From NCBI GenBank assembly GCA_021731045.1, contig JAKFYE010000009.1, positions 1-64,000 of the forward strand: a stretch of 64,000 bases of DNA. The letters are read 5' to 3'. A program made the position numbers and the translations under genes. This document shows, in pieces, positions 34,682-44,263 of the stretch. The first letter of the stretch is position 1, and each line of letters starts with the position of its first letter. The notes beneath the pieces were generated by a model. The model did not search any database. It was not told the DNA's origin and saw only the letters and a program-made list of their open reading frames with translations. Source of the stretch: Bdellovibrionales bacterium. GTDB taxonomy: Bacteria > Bdellovibrionota > Bdellovibrionia > Bdellovibrionales > JAKFYE01.

Positions 34682-35902
34682 TTAATTTATAAGGGTCAGC
34701 GCTTGATCGATGCGAAGTTTGCCGCGGGGAGAATTGTGGCTCGATAGATTTTCTAGCGAATTTAAAAGTGCGGCTTTGATTTCGGCGGCGGTGGCGCTTG
34801 GTTTTTTACTCCACAAAAGTGCGGCGGCTCCTGTGACAAAAGGCGCGGCCATGCTTGTACCGCTCATTGTATCGTAAAGCGAATGCGGGACCGTGCTCTC
34901 GATATCGACGCCCGGCGCGAGAAGATCCACGAGTGAACCGTAATTTGAAAACGAAGCCATGTAGCCTGTTGGATCAAGCGCAGCCACCGTGATTTGATTT
35001 TTCAAGTGAAATGCGGCGGGATACTCAGGTGAGTACGATAGATTTTGTCCACTGTTGCCGGCGGCCACAATGACTAATACCTCAGATGTTTCTAAGGCGG
35101 TCATCGATTTTTGAAGTGATTTTGAGCACGCGCTTCCGCCCCAACTTGCGTTAATAATTTTAGCTCCGCGAGAAGCCGCATATTGAATGGCTAAAATAGC
35201 ATCGCTCGTTGTGCCGCCAACATTACCCTGATTATCGATGACGCCTAAAAATGAAGACGTAATCAATTTGGCTTCGGGTGCGATACCTTGAGTGCTACCG
35301 GTGGCGTGTTCCGCAAGGATCACTCCCGCAACGTGAGTTCCGTGCGAAGCTTCATCGGCTAAAAGAACCGGAGAGTTTTCAAAAAAATTCCAACCGTAAA
35401 TATCGTCGACAAAACCATTTTTGTCGTCGTCGACACCGCGCACGCCGTTGAGTTCGGCTAAGTTTGGATCAAGTTGGTTTTTCAATTGTTTGTGAGTGAT
35501 ATCAATGCCCGTATCAACCACGGCCACTTTTATTCCGCTACCCTTAATATTTTTTGTCCAAGCATCTTCAGCATGAATACGCGTGGCGCCCCAATTGGCC
35601 GCCGGAGGTGTCGCCGCAGGTGTGATGTCGATATTTCGCGGACGAATCATATAATCAGGCTCTGCAAACGAAACATGATCTTTGTTTTTTTCTAAAAATC
35701 CCGCGATAAATTCTTTTTCAGATACGGCATGTTCAACCGTGCGAGAGCCGTCCTTCCAATTGACAATGTATTGACCTTTGACTTCAGAATCTTCACAAGC
35801 AGTCGAAGTGCTCTTGGTAAAATTTTCGACCTGTTCGTTTTTTGCACAAGCAGACAAAATTACGAGAAAGGTAAACAGAGTGGCTTTTTTTAAAACTTCC
35901 AT
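34682..35902 (-). CDS. Subtilisin-like serine protease (S8), lipoprotein
   Basis: A 406-residue protease. From the ATG at 35902 the signal peptide ends in ILSAC (Cys19 lipobox). An inhibitor-I9-like propeptide follows (about 43-88, QYIVNWKDG to FAEPDY), then the S8 domain. The catalytic triad is complete: Asp130 (VVDTGID), His187 (SHGTHVAG), Ser350 (GTSMAAP), with oxyanion Asn283. It should be anchored in the outer membrane or held in the periplasm until the propeptide is cleaved. An upstream start seven codons earlier exists but lacks the lipoprotein signal at the N-terminus. It converges with the LysR gene. Confidence 0.92.
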   Translation of the reverse strand: MEVLKKATLFTFLVILSACAKNEQVENFTKSTSTACEDSEVKGQYIVNWKDGSRTVEHAVSEKEFIAGFLEKNKDHVSFAEPDYMIRPRNIDITPAATPPAANWGATRIHAEDAWTKNIKGSGIKVAVVDTGIDITHKQLKNQLDPNLAELNGVRGVDDDKNGFVDDIYGWNFFENSPVLLADEASHGTHVAGVILAEHATGSTQGIAPEAKLITSSFLGVIDNQGNVGGTTSDAILAIQYAASRGAKIINASWGGSACSKSLQKSMTALETSEVLVIVAAGNSGQNLSYSPEYPAAFHLKNQITVAALDPTGYMASFSNYGSLVDLLAPGVDIESTVPHSLYDTMSGTSMAAPFVTGAAALLWSKKPSATAAEIKAALLNSLENLSSHNSPRGKLRIDQALTLIN

Positions 35903-36049
35903 GTGACGTGTCCCCGTGACCAATCCTGGTCAGTAAAGGTGTGACAACGTCTCGGTATGAAGCAGCTAACAAGAAAGTCCGGCGCCGTATTATGACGACT
36001 TTGAACATAAGAACTAGACTTTGGTTTGAGGGGTTAAAAAATCAGGAGC

Positions 36050-37363
36050 TTAAAGTCTTTTCAAAAGACTTGTTTTCTCTTTACGGGCGGCTTTTAAAAT
36101 ACGGTCTTCATCGAGCAAAGTATGCTCGCCGTTTTTTACGACAAGTTGACCGTTTACAATGACATCGGTCACATCGCGACCGGTACAGGAATAAACAAGG
36201 GCAGAGTAAGGATCCGTTACCGTGTAAACGCTTGGATGAGAGCGATCGACAATCGTAACATCGGCCAACTTTCCGATCTCTAAGCTTCCGAGTTCACTTT
36301 CTTTTCCTAAAACTCGAGCGCCTCCGAGGGTGGCAAGTTCAAAAGCCACGGTAGCAGGTAAAGCTGTCGGACCATACTTAGGTTTTTGAATAAGTGCGCA
36401 CAACCGTGCTTCGATAAACGGATCCATCGTGTTGTTACATGGAGCCCCATCGCAACCTAATCCCATTTTTAAATGTCGTTGATGGTACATGTGGATGGGC
36501 GCAATTCCGCTGGCCAACTTAAGATTGGACGACGGGCAGTGGACCAAAGGTGCCCCGGAGTCCAACATCATTTGCAGCTCTTTTTCTGACATATGCACAC
36601 CGTGAACAATCACCGTGCGCGGGTTTAACATATTTAATTTTGCAAAATATTCGATGTTCCCTAGACCAGTAAGTTTTCGAATCAGATCGAGTTCTTCTAA
36701 ACTTTCAGACGCATGGGTGTGGACTAAGAGCTGATGTTCTTTTTGTAGGACTGAGCACTCCAGCAAAATTTCTTCAGTGCAACTGACGGCAAATCTTGGG
36801 CAAAGCGCGTAGTTGATCAATTGAGAGCGCGCATGCCACTCCGAAATCAGATCTCCGGTTTCGAGTAAGGCGTCTTCGGTGTTTTCAAACAGTGGGCCTG
36901 AGCGCTCTTTGGCATCCATCAAACATTTGCCGCCCCAATAGCGCATGCCTGAAGATTCCACGGCTTCGAGCATTTCGTGCGTGTGGTGAACCGTTCCCAT
37001 ATCCAAAATCGAGGTTGTCCCGAGCTTGTGCATTTCGAGAATGCCGAGTTGCGCGCTCGCGACTAAAGATTTTTTGGTGTGCGCATGCTCCATGGGCCAG
37101 ATTTTTTTACCTAGCCACTCGAGTAGCGAAAGATCGTCGGCATCACCTCGAAATAATATTTGGCACAGATGCACGTGTGCTTGGATAAGACCTGGGACAA
37201 CAAACTTATCTGTTGCATCAATGGTACGAGTGGGCTTTTTTGTCGGCGTAATTTTTTTAGCAATGCGAGAAATCTTTGTTCCTTCAATTAAAAGATCGCC
37301 TTGAATGACGTCACGCTTGGCATTCATCGTGACGATCAGGCCGTTTTTAATTAGGAGGCTCAT
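36050..37363 (-). CDS. Metal-dependent amidohydrolase (nucleoside/nucleobase deaminase-like)
   Basis: A 437-residue amidohydrolase of the TrzA/MtaD/ATZ group. The metal site residues are visible: HVH at residues 63-65, HTHAS and HGVHMSE in the middle, and the aspartate in CDGAPCNN. The flanking beta domain is formed by both ends (ILKNGLIVTM-like start and LADVTIVDRSHPSVYTV at the end). Members deaminate adenosine-type nucleosides, 5'-methylthioadenosine/S-adenosylhomocysteine or guanine. Position after the purine phosphorylase (ATGA overlap) supports a purine substrate. A short palindrome lies over the last codons. Confidence 0.85.
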   Translation of the reverse strand: MSLLIKNGLIVTMNAKRDVIQGDLLIEGTKISRIAKKITPTKKPTRTIDATDKFVVPGLIQAHVHLCQILFRGDADDLSLLEWLGKKIWPMEHAHTKKSLVASAQLGILEMHKLGTTSILDMGTVHHTHEMLEAVESSGMRYWGGKCLMDAKERSGPLFENTEDALLETGDLISEWHARSQLINYALCPRFAVSCTEEILLECSVLQKEHQLLVHTHASESLEELDLIRKLTGLGNIEYFAKLNMLNPRTVIVHGVHMSEKELQMMLDSGAPLVHCPSSNLKLASGIAPIHMYHQRHLKMGLGCDGAPCNNTMDPFIEARLCALIQKPKYGPTALPATVAFELATLGGARVLGKESELGSLEIGKLADVTIVDRSHPSVYTVTDPYSALVYSCTGRDVTDVIVNGQLVVKNGEHTLLDEDRILKAARKEKTSLLKRL

Positions 37364-38181
37364 GCCAGTCTCGGAATTAAATCTGTAAGTAAAGCCACGA
37401 ATTTTTTTTCTACCATTTTGCCAGTTTCGGTCACTTCAGAGTGTGAAAGTGCGAGCCCGGTCATTCCGGCAGCAAGATTTGTGATGCAACTAATGCCGCC
37501 GACTTCAATACCCATGTGGCGAGCGGCGATCGCTTCAGGCACTGTGCTCATACCAACGGCATCACCACCGATACGACGAATGTATTCGACTTCTGAAGGT
37601 GTTTCGTAAGTTGGGCCGCTGAGTCCGCAATAAACTCCGACCTGAAAGTTTTCGTTTATCGCCTTAAAGGACTGCATCATTTTTTCGCGAATATCTTTTG
37701 AGTATAAATCGGTCATATCTGGAAAGCGTGGACCGAGCTCTGTTATGTTTTTTCCGATCAGAGGGTTTGCGCCCATAATATTAATGTGATCTTTGATAAT
37801 CATAAGATCACCCGGAGTCATTCCTTGGACTAATCCGCCCGCCGCATTTGTTAAAATTAATTTTTTTACACCTAAAAAACCGAGCATACGAATCGGCAAA
37901 ACAACTTGCTCCATCGAATGACCTTCATAATAATGAACGCGTCCTTGTAAAACGGCGCAAGGAGTTCCCCCCACATGTCCAATTAAAAGATTTCCGCCGT
38001 GACCTTCAACCGTTGGTTTTGCAAAGTTTGGAATTTGATCAAACGGAATTGAAACTTCAACTTGAACCTGCGCCGCAAAAGCGCCCAAGCCAGATCCCAG
38101 CACCAAACCAACAGTCGGTTTAATTTTTGTTTTGCTTAATACAAACTGTGCGGCCTCAATAATTTTTTGATAAGGAGTCAT
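37360..38181 (-). CDS. Purine nucleoside phosphorylase (type I, trimeric)
   Basis: A 273-residue enzyme that splits inosine and guanosine with phosphate. Visible are the phosphate loop GSGLGAFA, LTNAAGGL, and the purine-site block YETPSEVEYIRRIGGDAVGM followed by STVPEAIAARHMG. Length fits the type I (PunA/mammalian) family, not the hexameric DeoD. It overlaps the amidohydrolase gene by four bases and follows the pyrimidine phosphorylase gene. Confidence 0.93.
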   Translation of the reverse strand: MTPYQKIIEAAQFVLSKTKIKPTVGLVLGSGLGAFAAQVQVEVSIPFDQIPNFAKPTVEGHGGNLLIGHVGGTPCAVLQGRVHYYEGHSMEQVVLPIRMLGFLGVKKLILTNAAGGLVQGMTPGDLMIIKDHINIMGANPLIGKNITELGPRFPDMTDLYSKDIREKMMQSFKAINENFQVGVYCGLSGPTYETPSEVEYIRRIGGDAVGMSTVPEAIAARHMGIEVGGISCITNLAAGMTGLALSHSEVTETGKMVEKKFVALLTDLIPRLA

Positions 38182-38208
38182 TCTAAAACCATGCTATTCG
38201 CAAGAGAT

Positions 38209-39516
38209 TTAAGCAATAACTTTTAAAACGAGAGGTGAAGTTTTTGGTTTTGTTGCACCAAAAGTTAAGCTTTTTAAATAACGAGATTCAGCCGCATTAA
38301 AATCACTGCCCAGCGAGCCGTGCAAAATCGCGAGAGGTTCGCCTTTTTTTACCGGATCGCCGATTTTTTTTAAACATTCAATGCCCGCAACAAAATTAAT
38401 AATGTCAGACGACTTAATACGGCCCGCGCCTAAAATGAGCGACGCGTATCCGATACCTTCGGTATCCATCGTGGTGACGAATCCCGGGCTCGGACTTAAA
38501 ATTGTGTGGTGGGCAGGCGCTTTTGGCAGATTTTGTAAATTGCCCCCTTGCGCGCGACAAATGGCTTCGAATCTTTCATAGGCAAGGCCCGATTCTAAAA
38601 AAGATTGTGCGAGCATAATGCCGTCTTCAAAAGAAGACTCTAATCCGCCAAGCCAAAGCATCGCGCCGGCTAAAAATACGCTGAGCTCTTCGCAATCTTT
38701 ATACAAGTGCGCGTTTTCATCTTGTTTTAAAATAGAAACACACTCTTCGATTTCGAGAGCGTTGCCAATCATGCGCCCTAAGGGCTGTTCCATATTTGTA
38801 AGAAACGCAACGACAGTTTTGCCTCCGCGTTCACCAATATCTTTGAGTTTGTGTGCAAGAGACTCTGCGTCTGCTTGTGTTTTCATAAATGCGCCCGAAC
38901 CAAATTTTACGTCGAGAACAAGGCCGTTAATCCCTTCGGCCAATTTTTTTGACATAATACTTGCGCAGATTAACGGAATTGACTCCACCGTACCTGTGAC
39001 ATCTCGAAGCGCGTAGATTTTTTTATCGGCCGGGCAGATCTCTTTTGTTTGCCCAATTAATCCCAAACTGTGTGCACGTAATAATTTTCTAAACTCGGTG
39101 AGCGTTTGCCCCGTTACAAAACCAGGGATGCTTTCAAGTTTATCGAGAGTTCCACCCGTATGTCCAAGTCCGCGACCTGAAATCATCGGCACCACTAATC
39201 CTGCCGCCGCCACGATCGGGGCCAAAATCAAACTTGTTTTATCACCCACGCCACCCGTGGAATGTTTATCAACTTTAAATCCGATAAGATCTGAAAAATC
39301 TAAAACGTCTCCCGAGTGAAGCATGGTTTGAGTAAGAAAATGCGTTTCTTCGAGAGACATTCCCTTTAAAAGTATAGCCATTAAGAGTGCCGACATTTGA
39401 TAATCGGGAAGCGAACCATCTGTGTATGCAGAAATAAAAAATTTAATTTCGTCTTCAGTCAGACTTTTGCCATCTCGCTTTTTTTTAATAATCTCAGCGG
39501 GAATAAATTTTGACAT
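38209..39516 (-). CDS. Pyrimidine-nucleoside/thymidine phosphorylase
   Basis: A 435-residue enzyme that phosphorolyses thymidine, deoxyuridine or uridine to base and (deoxy)ribose-1-phosphate. The family signature is exact in KHSTGGVGDKTSL and SGRGLGHTGGTLDKLESIPG, and the C-terminal barrel-hammerhead domain is present. Sequence alone does not separate DeoA from Pdp. It lies between deoC and the purine phosphorylase gene; released deoxyribose phosphate goes on to DeoC. Confidence 0.94.
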   Translation of the reverse strand: MSKFIPAEIIKKKRDGKSLTEDEIKFFISAYTDGSLPDYQMSALLMAILLKGMSLEETHFLTQTMLHSGDVLDFSDLIGFKVDKHSTGGVGDKTSLILAPIVAAAGLVVPMISGRGLGHTGGTLDKLESIPGFVTGQTLTEFRKLLRAHSLGLIGQTKEICPADKKIYALRDVTGTVESIPLICASIMSKKLAEGINGLVLDVKFGSGAFMKTQADAESLAHKLKDIGERGGKTVVAFLTNMEQPLGRMIGNALEIEECVSILKQDENAHLYKDCEELSVFLAGAMLWLGGLESSFEDGIMLAQSFLESGLAYERFEAICRAQGGNLQNLPKAPAHHTILSPSPGFVTTMDTEGIGYASLILGAGRIKSSDIINFVAGIECLKKIGDPVKKGEPLAILHGSLGSDFNAAESRYLKSLTFGATKPKTSPLVLKVIA

Positions 39517-39523
39517 AGAGACG

Positions 39524-40324
39524 TTAATAAGTCCCCGTTGCTTTTTGACCGCTCACAATGGCGATACTTGAACTTGTGCCCAAGCGATTGGCACCGGCAG
39601 TAATCATGTTGATGGCGTCTTCGTACGAGCGCACTCCGCCGCTGGCTTTAACTCCCATTTCTGGTCCGACGACACGTCTCATAAGTTTAATATCTTCAAC
39701 AGTGGCGCCGCCGCCACCAAAGCCGGTCGACGTTTTTACAAACGCGGCGCCGGCCGCTTTCGCAAGTGCGCACGAAATGACTTTTTCTTCTTCATTCAAT
39801 TGGCTGGTTTCCAAAATTACTTTAACGGGGATCTCTCCGGCCGCATTTACGACCGCGAGCATATCGTTGAGAACAGTTTTGTAATCACGTTCTTTGGTGG
39901 CGCCGATATTGAGAACCATGTCGATTTCTTCGGCACCATTGCGAATGGCTTCGAGAGTTTCAAAAGCTTTTGCTTTAGGAGTTGCGGCGCCGAGTGGAAA
40001 GCCCACAACGGCAATGGCTTTAACTTTACTTCCACGCAAAAGCTCTGCGGCTAAACGAACGTTGCTCGAGTTTACACACACTGTTGCAAACCCATATTGT
40101 CGCGCTTCTTCGCAAAGTTTACGAATTTGCTCCGAAGTCGCATCGGGTTTCAAAAGAGTGTGATCAATATATCGCGCCAAATCTGAAGGTGCCGAGATTT
40201 TAATAGCAGGTGCGGACTTCGAAGGTTTTTCTGATCCTGGAAGTTCAGATTTAAGGCGACGGATGACCTCTTGCGCTACAATTGAAGCTAGTTCATCTAA
40301 TTTTTTATTTGAAGAATCACTCAT
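39524..40324 (-). CDS. deoC: Deoxyribose-phosphate aldolase
   Basis: A 266-residue class I aldolase that splits deoxyribose-5-phosphate to glyceraldehyde-3-phosphate and acetaldehyde. The Schiff-base lysine is Lys197 in VKTSTGFG, with the second lysine in VKASGGVRS (Lys226) and EIDMVLNIG before. The first 45 residues are an extra N-terminal helical and linker extension not found in short DeoC proteins. It is the first gene of the nucleoside operon (deoC, pyrimidine phosphorylase, purine phosphorylase, amidohydrolase). Its 5' end is close to the divergent acylphosphatase gene. Confidence 0.95.
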   Translation of the reverse strand: MSDSSNKKLDELASIVAQEVIRRLKSELPGSEKPSKSAPAIKISAPSDLARYIDHTLLKPDATSEQIRKLCEEARQYGFATVCVNSSNVRLAAELLRGSKVKAIAVVGFPLGAATPKAKAFETLEAIRNGAEEIDMVLNIGATKERDYKTVLNDMLAVVNAAGEIPVKVILETSQLNEEEKVISCALAKAAGAAFVKTSTGFGGGGATVEDIKLMRRVVGPEMGVKASGGVRSYEDAINMITAGANRLGTSSSIAIVSGQKATGTY

Positions 40325-40392
40325 TCGTTATCAGACCTCTAAACTTTAGAAAACACTTGAAAATACACCTACAAGTCATACCATGTCAAAGA

Positions 40393-40695
40393 ATGGTAAC
40401 GAAGCATATTTATATTAGCGGAAAAGTACAAGGCGTTAGCTTTCGTTATCACACATACGAACGTGCGCATAAATTAAATATTAAAGGTTGGGTAAGAAAT
40501 CTTGAAGATGGGCGAGTGGAGATTATTGCACATGCCCCTAACGATGCGTCTATGAATGAGCTCATCGCCTTTTTACAGGTTGGACCCGCAGCCGCAAAAG
40601 TTGAGAATGTTAAAATTGAAGACGTCTCGCGCAAAACAATAGACTTTGCCGACTTTTCAATTCGTCGCGACGGAGGACCTACGTGGCAAGATTAA
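40393..40695 (+). CDS. Acylphosphatase
   Basis: A 100-residue enzyme that hydrolyses acyl phosphates. The catalytic arginine is in KVQGVSFRYHTY and the catalytic asparagine in KGWVRNLEDGRVE, both intact. The ATG at 40393 gives the usual start; the frame is open further upstream, but that would run into the divergent deoC gene. The end overlaps the next gene by 13 bases and carries its ribosome binding site (GGAGGA). Confidence 0.92.
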   Translation: MVTKHIYISGKVQGVSFRYHTYERAHKLNIKGWVRNLEDGRVEIIAHAPNDASMNELIAFLQVGPAAAKVENVKIEDVSRKTIDFADFSIRRDGGPTWQD

Positions 40696-41078
40696 CGCGT
40701 CTTTTTGTTATTTACGCAGTGGTTTTATCCTTTAGTGTTTCAAGTTTTGCACAACAGCCAGAAGAAGAGTCCAAAAGTAAATTTGGTCCGCGACGACAAC
40801 TCGCCACAATTATTTTTTGCGGTCTTGGCGGCGCGATTTTAGGTTTAAGCACGCTCAGTTTTTACGGTCGACCTCAAGATAAACTTTCGAACATTGCCGT
40901 TGGTTTTGCGATCGGAATTATTGGCGGAACTGTTTACGTCACTTATGGGGCAGCGACCAAACCAAAAGAATTTTACGGAGATCTTCCCGGCGAAAAAATG
41001 AACTCCGCACAGTCTATGATAGACGCGAAGACGCTCTCCGCGAACACTCCTGTTTTAGGATACACATTTAATTTTTAA
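40683..41078 (+). CDS. Small exported/membrane hypothetical protein
   Basis: A 131-residue protein that starts at GTG inside the end of the acylphosphatase gene with GGAGGA before it. A signal peptide (to about SSFAQQ) is followed by two glycine-rich hydrophobic stretches (TIIFCGLGGAILGLSTLSF and AVGFAIGIIGGTVYVTYGA) that look like a membrane hairpin, then a polar tail. No family recognised. It is translationally coupled to acylphosphatase and converges with pilT with an 8-base gap. Confidence 0.7.
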   Translation: MARLTRLFVIYAVVLSFSVSSFAQQPEEESKSKFGPRRQLATIIFCGLGGAILGLSTLSFYGRPQDKLSNIAVGFAIGIIGGTVYVTYGAATKPKEFYGDLPGEKMNSAQSMIDAKTLSANTPVLGYTFNF

Positions 41079-41086
41079 GAAACTTT

Positions 41087-42280
41087 TTAAGAGCCGGTTT
41101 TTTTAATACCAGGCATAACTGGAGGTTGCATCGCGGGCGCCGGTTTTGCCGTAGTGTTGGGTGGAACTTTAGGAATGTTCGTGCCGGTCGTTGTATTTTG
41201 CGTTGCGACTCCCGGAATAATTTCGGCAATACCAGTTGGCGCGGCCGGATCTTTTTTTCCTAAGAAGGCGAAGGCATCATTTTTATTAACAATTCCCGCC
41301 TTCACTAAATCCATAACCGAAGTTTCAAACGTACACATTCCTTGCGCCTTACCCGTTTGCATACTCGAAGGAATTTGAAACGTTTTACCTTCGCGAATTA
41401 AATTTGAGACCGCAGGAGTATTAAGCAAAACCTCTAAAACGGCCACGCGTCCTTGACGATCGGCTTTTGGCAAAAGTGCTTGCGCCACCACGCCTCGCAA
41501 ACTTTCAGATAACATCACACGAATTTGTGCCTGTTGTGCTTCTGGAAACACGTCGATGATACGATCTACAGTTTTGGGTGCGCTATTTGTGTGAAGTGTT
41601 CCAAACACAAGGTGACCCGTTTCAGCCGCAGTCATTGCGAGCGAAATGGTTTCGAGATCTCTCATCTCACCAACCAAAATAATATCTGGGTCTTCACGGA
41701 GCGCAGCTTTAAGTGCATTCGCAAATGACTTTGTATGCGATGAAACCTCACGTTGATTCACAAGAGATTTTTGATTTTGATGCACAAATTCGATGGGATC
41801 TTCTACCGTTACGATATGCGCTTTTTCATTTAAATTAATATGGTGAATAAGTGCTGCGAGAGTTGTGGACTTTCCTGAGCCTGTTGGGCCCGTCACAAGA
41901 ACCATACCTTTATGTACTGCGATTAAATCTAACAGCGAAGATGGCATTCCAAGCTCTGCGATTGTTTTTATAGTTTCTGGAATGATACGAAATACGGCAG
42001 CAATTCCACGACGCTGCATAAAGACGTTGCAACGATATCTTCCGACAGATTCAATATGGTAGCTGCAATCAAGCTCCCAGTTTTCAACAAATCCACGTTT
42101 TTGTTTTTCAGTGAGAATCTCAAAAATCAAAGCTTGTGTTTCTTCGGCTGTTAGATCGCGGTGATTAAGTTTTACCATGTCACCATGAATACGCAGATAG
42201 GGCGGAGATCCACTTGTTAAGTGAAGATCTGATGCCTGCTCTTTCTTCATCAAAATTAATAACTCATCAAGCTTCGCCAT
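41087..42280 (-). CDS. pilT: Type IV pilus retraction ATPase PilT
   Basis: A 397-residue hexameric secretion ATPase that pulls back type IV pili. The N-terminal PAS-like domain (SDLHLTSGSPPYLRIHG) precedes Walker A GPTGSGKST at 131-139. Later comes the Asp/His box region, with GEMRDLETI and the PilT-type motif NLIREGK. The last 55 residues form a proline/threonine-rich tail (from about PAAPTGIAEI) that is longer than in usual PilT (about 345-360). No other pilus genes are in the window. AGAGGA precedes the ATG. Confidence 0.93.
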   Translation of the reverse strand: MAKLDELLILMKKEQASDLHLTSGSPPYLRIHGDMVKLNHRDLTAEETQALIFEILTEKQKRGFVENWELDCSYHIESVGRYRCNVFMQRRGIAAVFRIIPETIKTIAELGMPSSLLDLIAVHKGMVLVTGPTGSGKSTTLAALIHHINLNEKAHIVTVEDPIEFVHQNQKSLVNQREVSSHTKSFANALKAALREDPDIILVGEMRDLETISLAMTAAETGHLVFGTLHTNSAPKTVDRIIDVFPEAQQAQIRVMLSESLRGVVAQALLPKADRQGRVAVLEVLLNTPAVSNLIREGKTFQIPSSMQTGKAQGMCTFETSVMDLVKAGIVNKNDAFAFLGKKDPAAPTGIAEIIPGVATQNTTTGTNIPKVPPNTTAKPAPAMQPPVMPGIKKTGS

Positions 42281-42409
42281 TCAAACATCCTCTCTGCAGT
42301 TATTTTATCGGCAGAATGCGAGGCGCGGTTGACTCGACTAAAGAGCAAGAGTACTTCTGGCTCACGGGTTTCTGCAGTCTTTTGCAGGGCTTAAGTCTAG
42401 GAGAACGCG

Positions 42410-43975
42410 TTGGCTTCAGAGATTTTAATCAATGTTCGACCAAACGAAACTCGAGTTGCCGTTCTCGAAAATAAATTACTCGTCGATTTATTAATTGAAC
42501 CCACACGTCGCAAAGGACTTGCGGGCTCTATTTTTCGTGGGCGTGTGCTGCGCGTGTTACCCGGAATGCAAGCCGCTTTTGTTGATATCGGACTTGAGCG
42601 CGCGGCTTTTTTGTACGTTGGTGATGTTCGCGAAGACGCCAGTGGCACCGATGCATTTTTTGTTGAAGACGAAGAAACCCATCAGAGTTTAGATAACGAC
42701 ACCGCGCCTAACGATGAGCCGTCAGAAGGGCAACCGGCTTCAAGCGCTTCAGGCTCAAGCCATCAAATGACGGGCCCACAAATTCAAGATCTTCTTAAAG
42801 AAGGTCAAATGATTCTCGTGCAAGTGGCAAAAGATCCCCTTGGAACAAAAGGCGCGCGAATCACGACGCATGTGTCTTTACCCGGGCGTTACGTTGTGTA
42901 CATGCCAACCGTTACTCATCTCGGAATTTCTCGTCGAATTGAAAGTGAAAAAGAACGTGAACGTCTCCGCGAAATCGTAGAAAAATATCGTCCATCAAAA
43001 GGTGGCTTTATTGTACGAACCGCTTGCGAGGGCGCCAGCGAAGAAGAAATCAAAGCCGACATTCGCTATCTTTCGCTTTTATATCAAGAAATCTCACGTG
43101 GTTATGAAAAACGAAAAGGCGCGGGTCTTGTGCACAACGAACTCGATGTGGAGCTTCGTGCTTTACGAGATTTACTTAACGAAGATGTCGATCGTGTGGT
43201 GATCGATGATGCGCATGCGTTTCGTAAAATTTCAAAATTCGTTTCTCAATTTTTACCAAAACTAAAAAGCCGCGTTGAACATTACCAAAAAAACAGTCCG
43301 CTTTTTGATCAGTATGAAATTGACCTCGAAGTTTCACGCTCAATAGGTCGCAAAGTTTGGCTCAAATCGGGTGGCTACATTATTATCGATGAAGCCGAAG
43401 CCCTCGTGGTGGTCGACGTCAATACTGGCCGATTTGTTGGCAAAAAAGACCTCGAAGATACGATTTTAAAAACAAACCTTGAAGCCGTAAAAGAAATCGC
43501 CCACCAACTGCGAATTCGCAATTGCGGTGGGATCATCATCGTTGATTTTATCGATATGGAGAAAGAGACCAACAAAGAAAAAGTTCTTCAAACTCTTCGA
43601 GATGAACTCAAAAAAGACCGAGCAAAAACCAGTGTGTCGTCAATGTCAGCCCTCGGACTCGTTGAAATGACGCGCAAGCGAACGCGCCCCAGTCTGGTTC
43701 GGGTGATGTGTAACCCATGTTCGTATTGCGACGGCAAAGGCTACATTAAAAGCAAAGCCACTATTTCTAATGAAATCTTTAAAGAAATCGAACGCTTAGC
43801 CTCTTCCAAACAATTTGCCTCTACGGTCGTTCATTGCCATCCCGAGATCGCGGATTGGATCTACGACGAAGAAAGCGAAATGCTGGAATACCTAGAAAAA
43901 AAGCTATCGATTAGGGCCATATTCAAAGTTGAACCGAATTATCACATCGAGCAATACGAAATCTACAAAGGCTAA
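42410..43975 (+). CDS. Ribonuclease G/E family endoribonuclease
   Basis: A 521-residue endoribonuclease of the RNase E/G family, acting in rRNA maturation and mRNA decay. The S1 domain (about 35-165) contains a low-complexity insertion rich in S, E and D near residues 85-125. The catalytic aspartates are in VVDVNTGRFVGKKD and IIVDFIDM, and the zinc link CNPCSYC follows. Length fits RNase G and the long RNase E tail is missing. It starts at TTG (42410) with AGGAG upstream. Its TAA stop is also the start of a 34-bp inverted repeat. Confidence 0.92.
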   Translation: MASEILINVRPNETRVAVLENKLLVDLLIEPTRRKGLAGSIFRGRVLRVLPGMQAAFVDIGLERAAFLYVGDVREDASGTDAFFVEDEETHQSLDNDTAPNDEPSEGQPASSASGSSHQMTGPQIQDLLKEGQMILVQVAKDPLGTKGARITTHVSLPGRYVVYMPTVTHLGISRRIESEKERERLREIVEKYRPSKGGFIVRTACEGASEEEIKADIRYLSLLYQEISRGYEKRKGAGLVHNELDVELRALRDLLNEDVDRVVIDDAHAFRKISKFVSQFLPKLKSRVEHYQKNSPLFDQYEIDLEVSRSIGRKVWLKSGGYIIIDEAEALVVVDVNTGRFVGKKDLEDTILKTNLEAVKEIAHQLRIRNCGGIIIVDFIDMEKETNKEKVLQTLRDELKKDRAKTSVSSMSALGLVEMTRKRTRPSLVRVMCNPCSYCDGKGYIKSKATISNEIFKEIERLASSKQFASTVVHCHPEIADWIYDEESEMLEYLEKKLSIRAIFKVEPNYHIEQYEIYKG

Positions 43976-44098
43976 ATTCCGCCAATATTCACCCATCTTT
44001 CAACGCTTCTCGCTCGGGAATACTCGCTGTGGAATTACCACAGCTCCGTTTCCCTCGCTCCGAGGCGTTGAAATCTGGGGGAATATTGGCGGAATTTA
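43973..44098. repeat. 34-bp inverted repeat starting at the RNase G stop codon, with nested hairpin
   Basis: Arms 43973-44006 and 44065-44098 pair over 34 bases with three mismatches. The left arm begins exactly at the TAA stop. The 58-base spacer contains GCTGTGG-AATTA-CCACAGC (44026-44044), framed by GGGAA/TTCCC. It may act as a terminator before rplU. The plan is the same as at 22286 and 47696. The rest of the gap to rplU (44099-44263) shows no gene and no convincing promoter. Confidence 0.85.
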
Positions 44099-44263
44099 CC
44101 TTTTACGTGAATTCTAGGGAGTGGGCGCCAATAGAAGGTCAGACTGTTCGCTTCGCGAATTCGATTGGTAAAAGAGCGCGGCGTTTCAAGAGGGTGGGTG
44201 TTGTCGTTGACATAAGTGGCGCCCCGTGGCACACAAGTGAATTCGTTTAATCAGGAGATTCAG

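Noticed and set aside
42329..42357. TTGACT...TACTTC as promoter of the RNase G gene
   Set aside because: The -10 part matches only half of the consensus; too weak to list as a feature.
44207..44235. TTGACA before rplU as a promoter
   Set aside because: The -35 word is perfect, but no -10-like hexamer exists 16-18 bases downstream.
44029..44250. A 73-codon open frame upstream of rplU
   Set aside because: It lies over the long inverted repeat, has no ribosome binding site and no protein-like composition; it is a by-product of the repeat.
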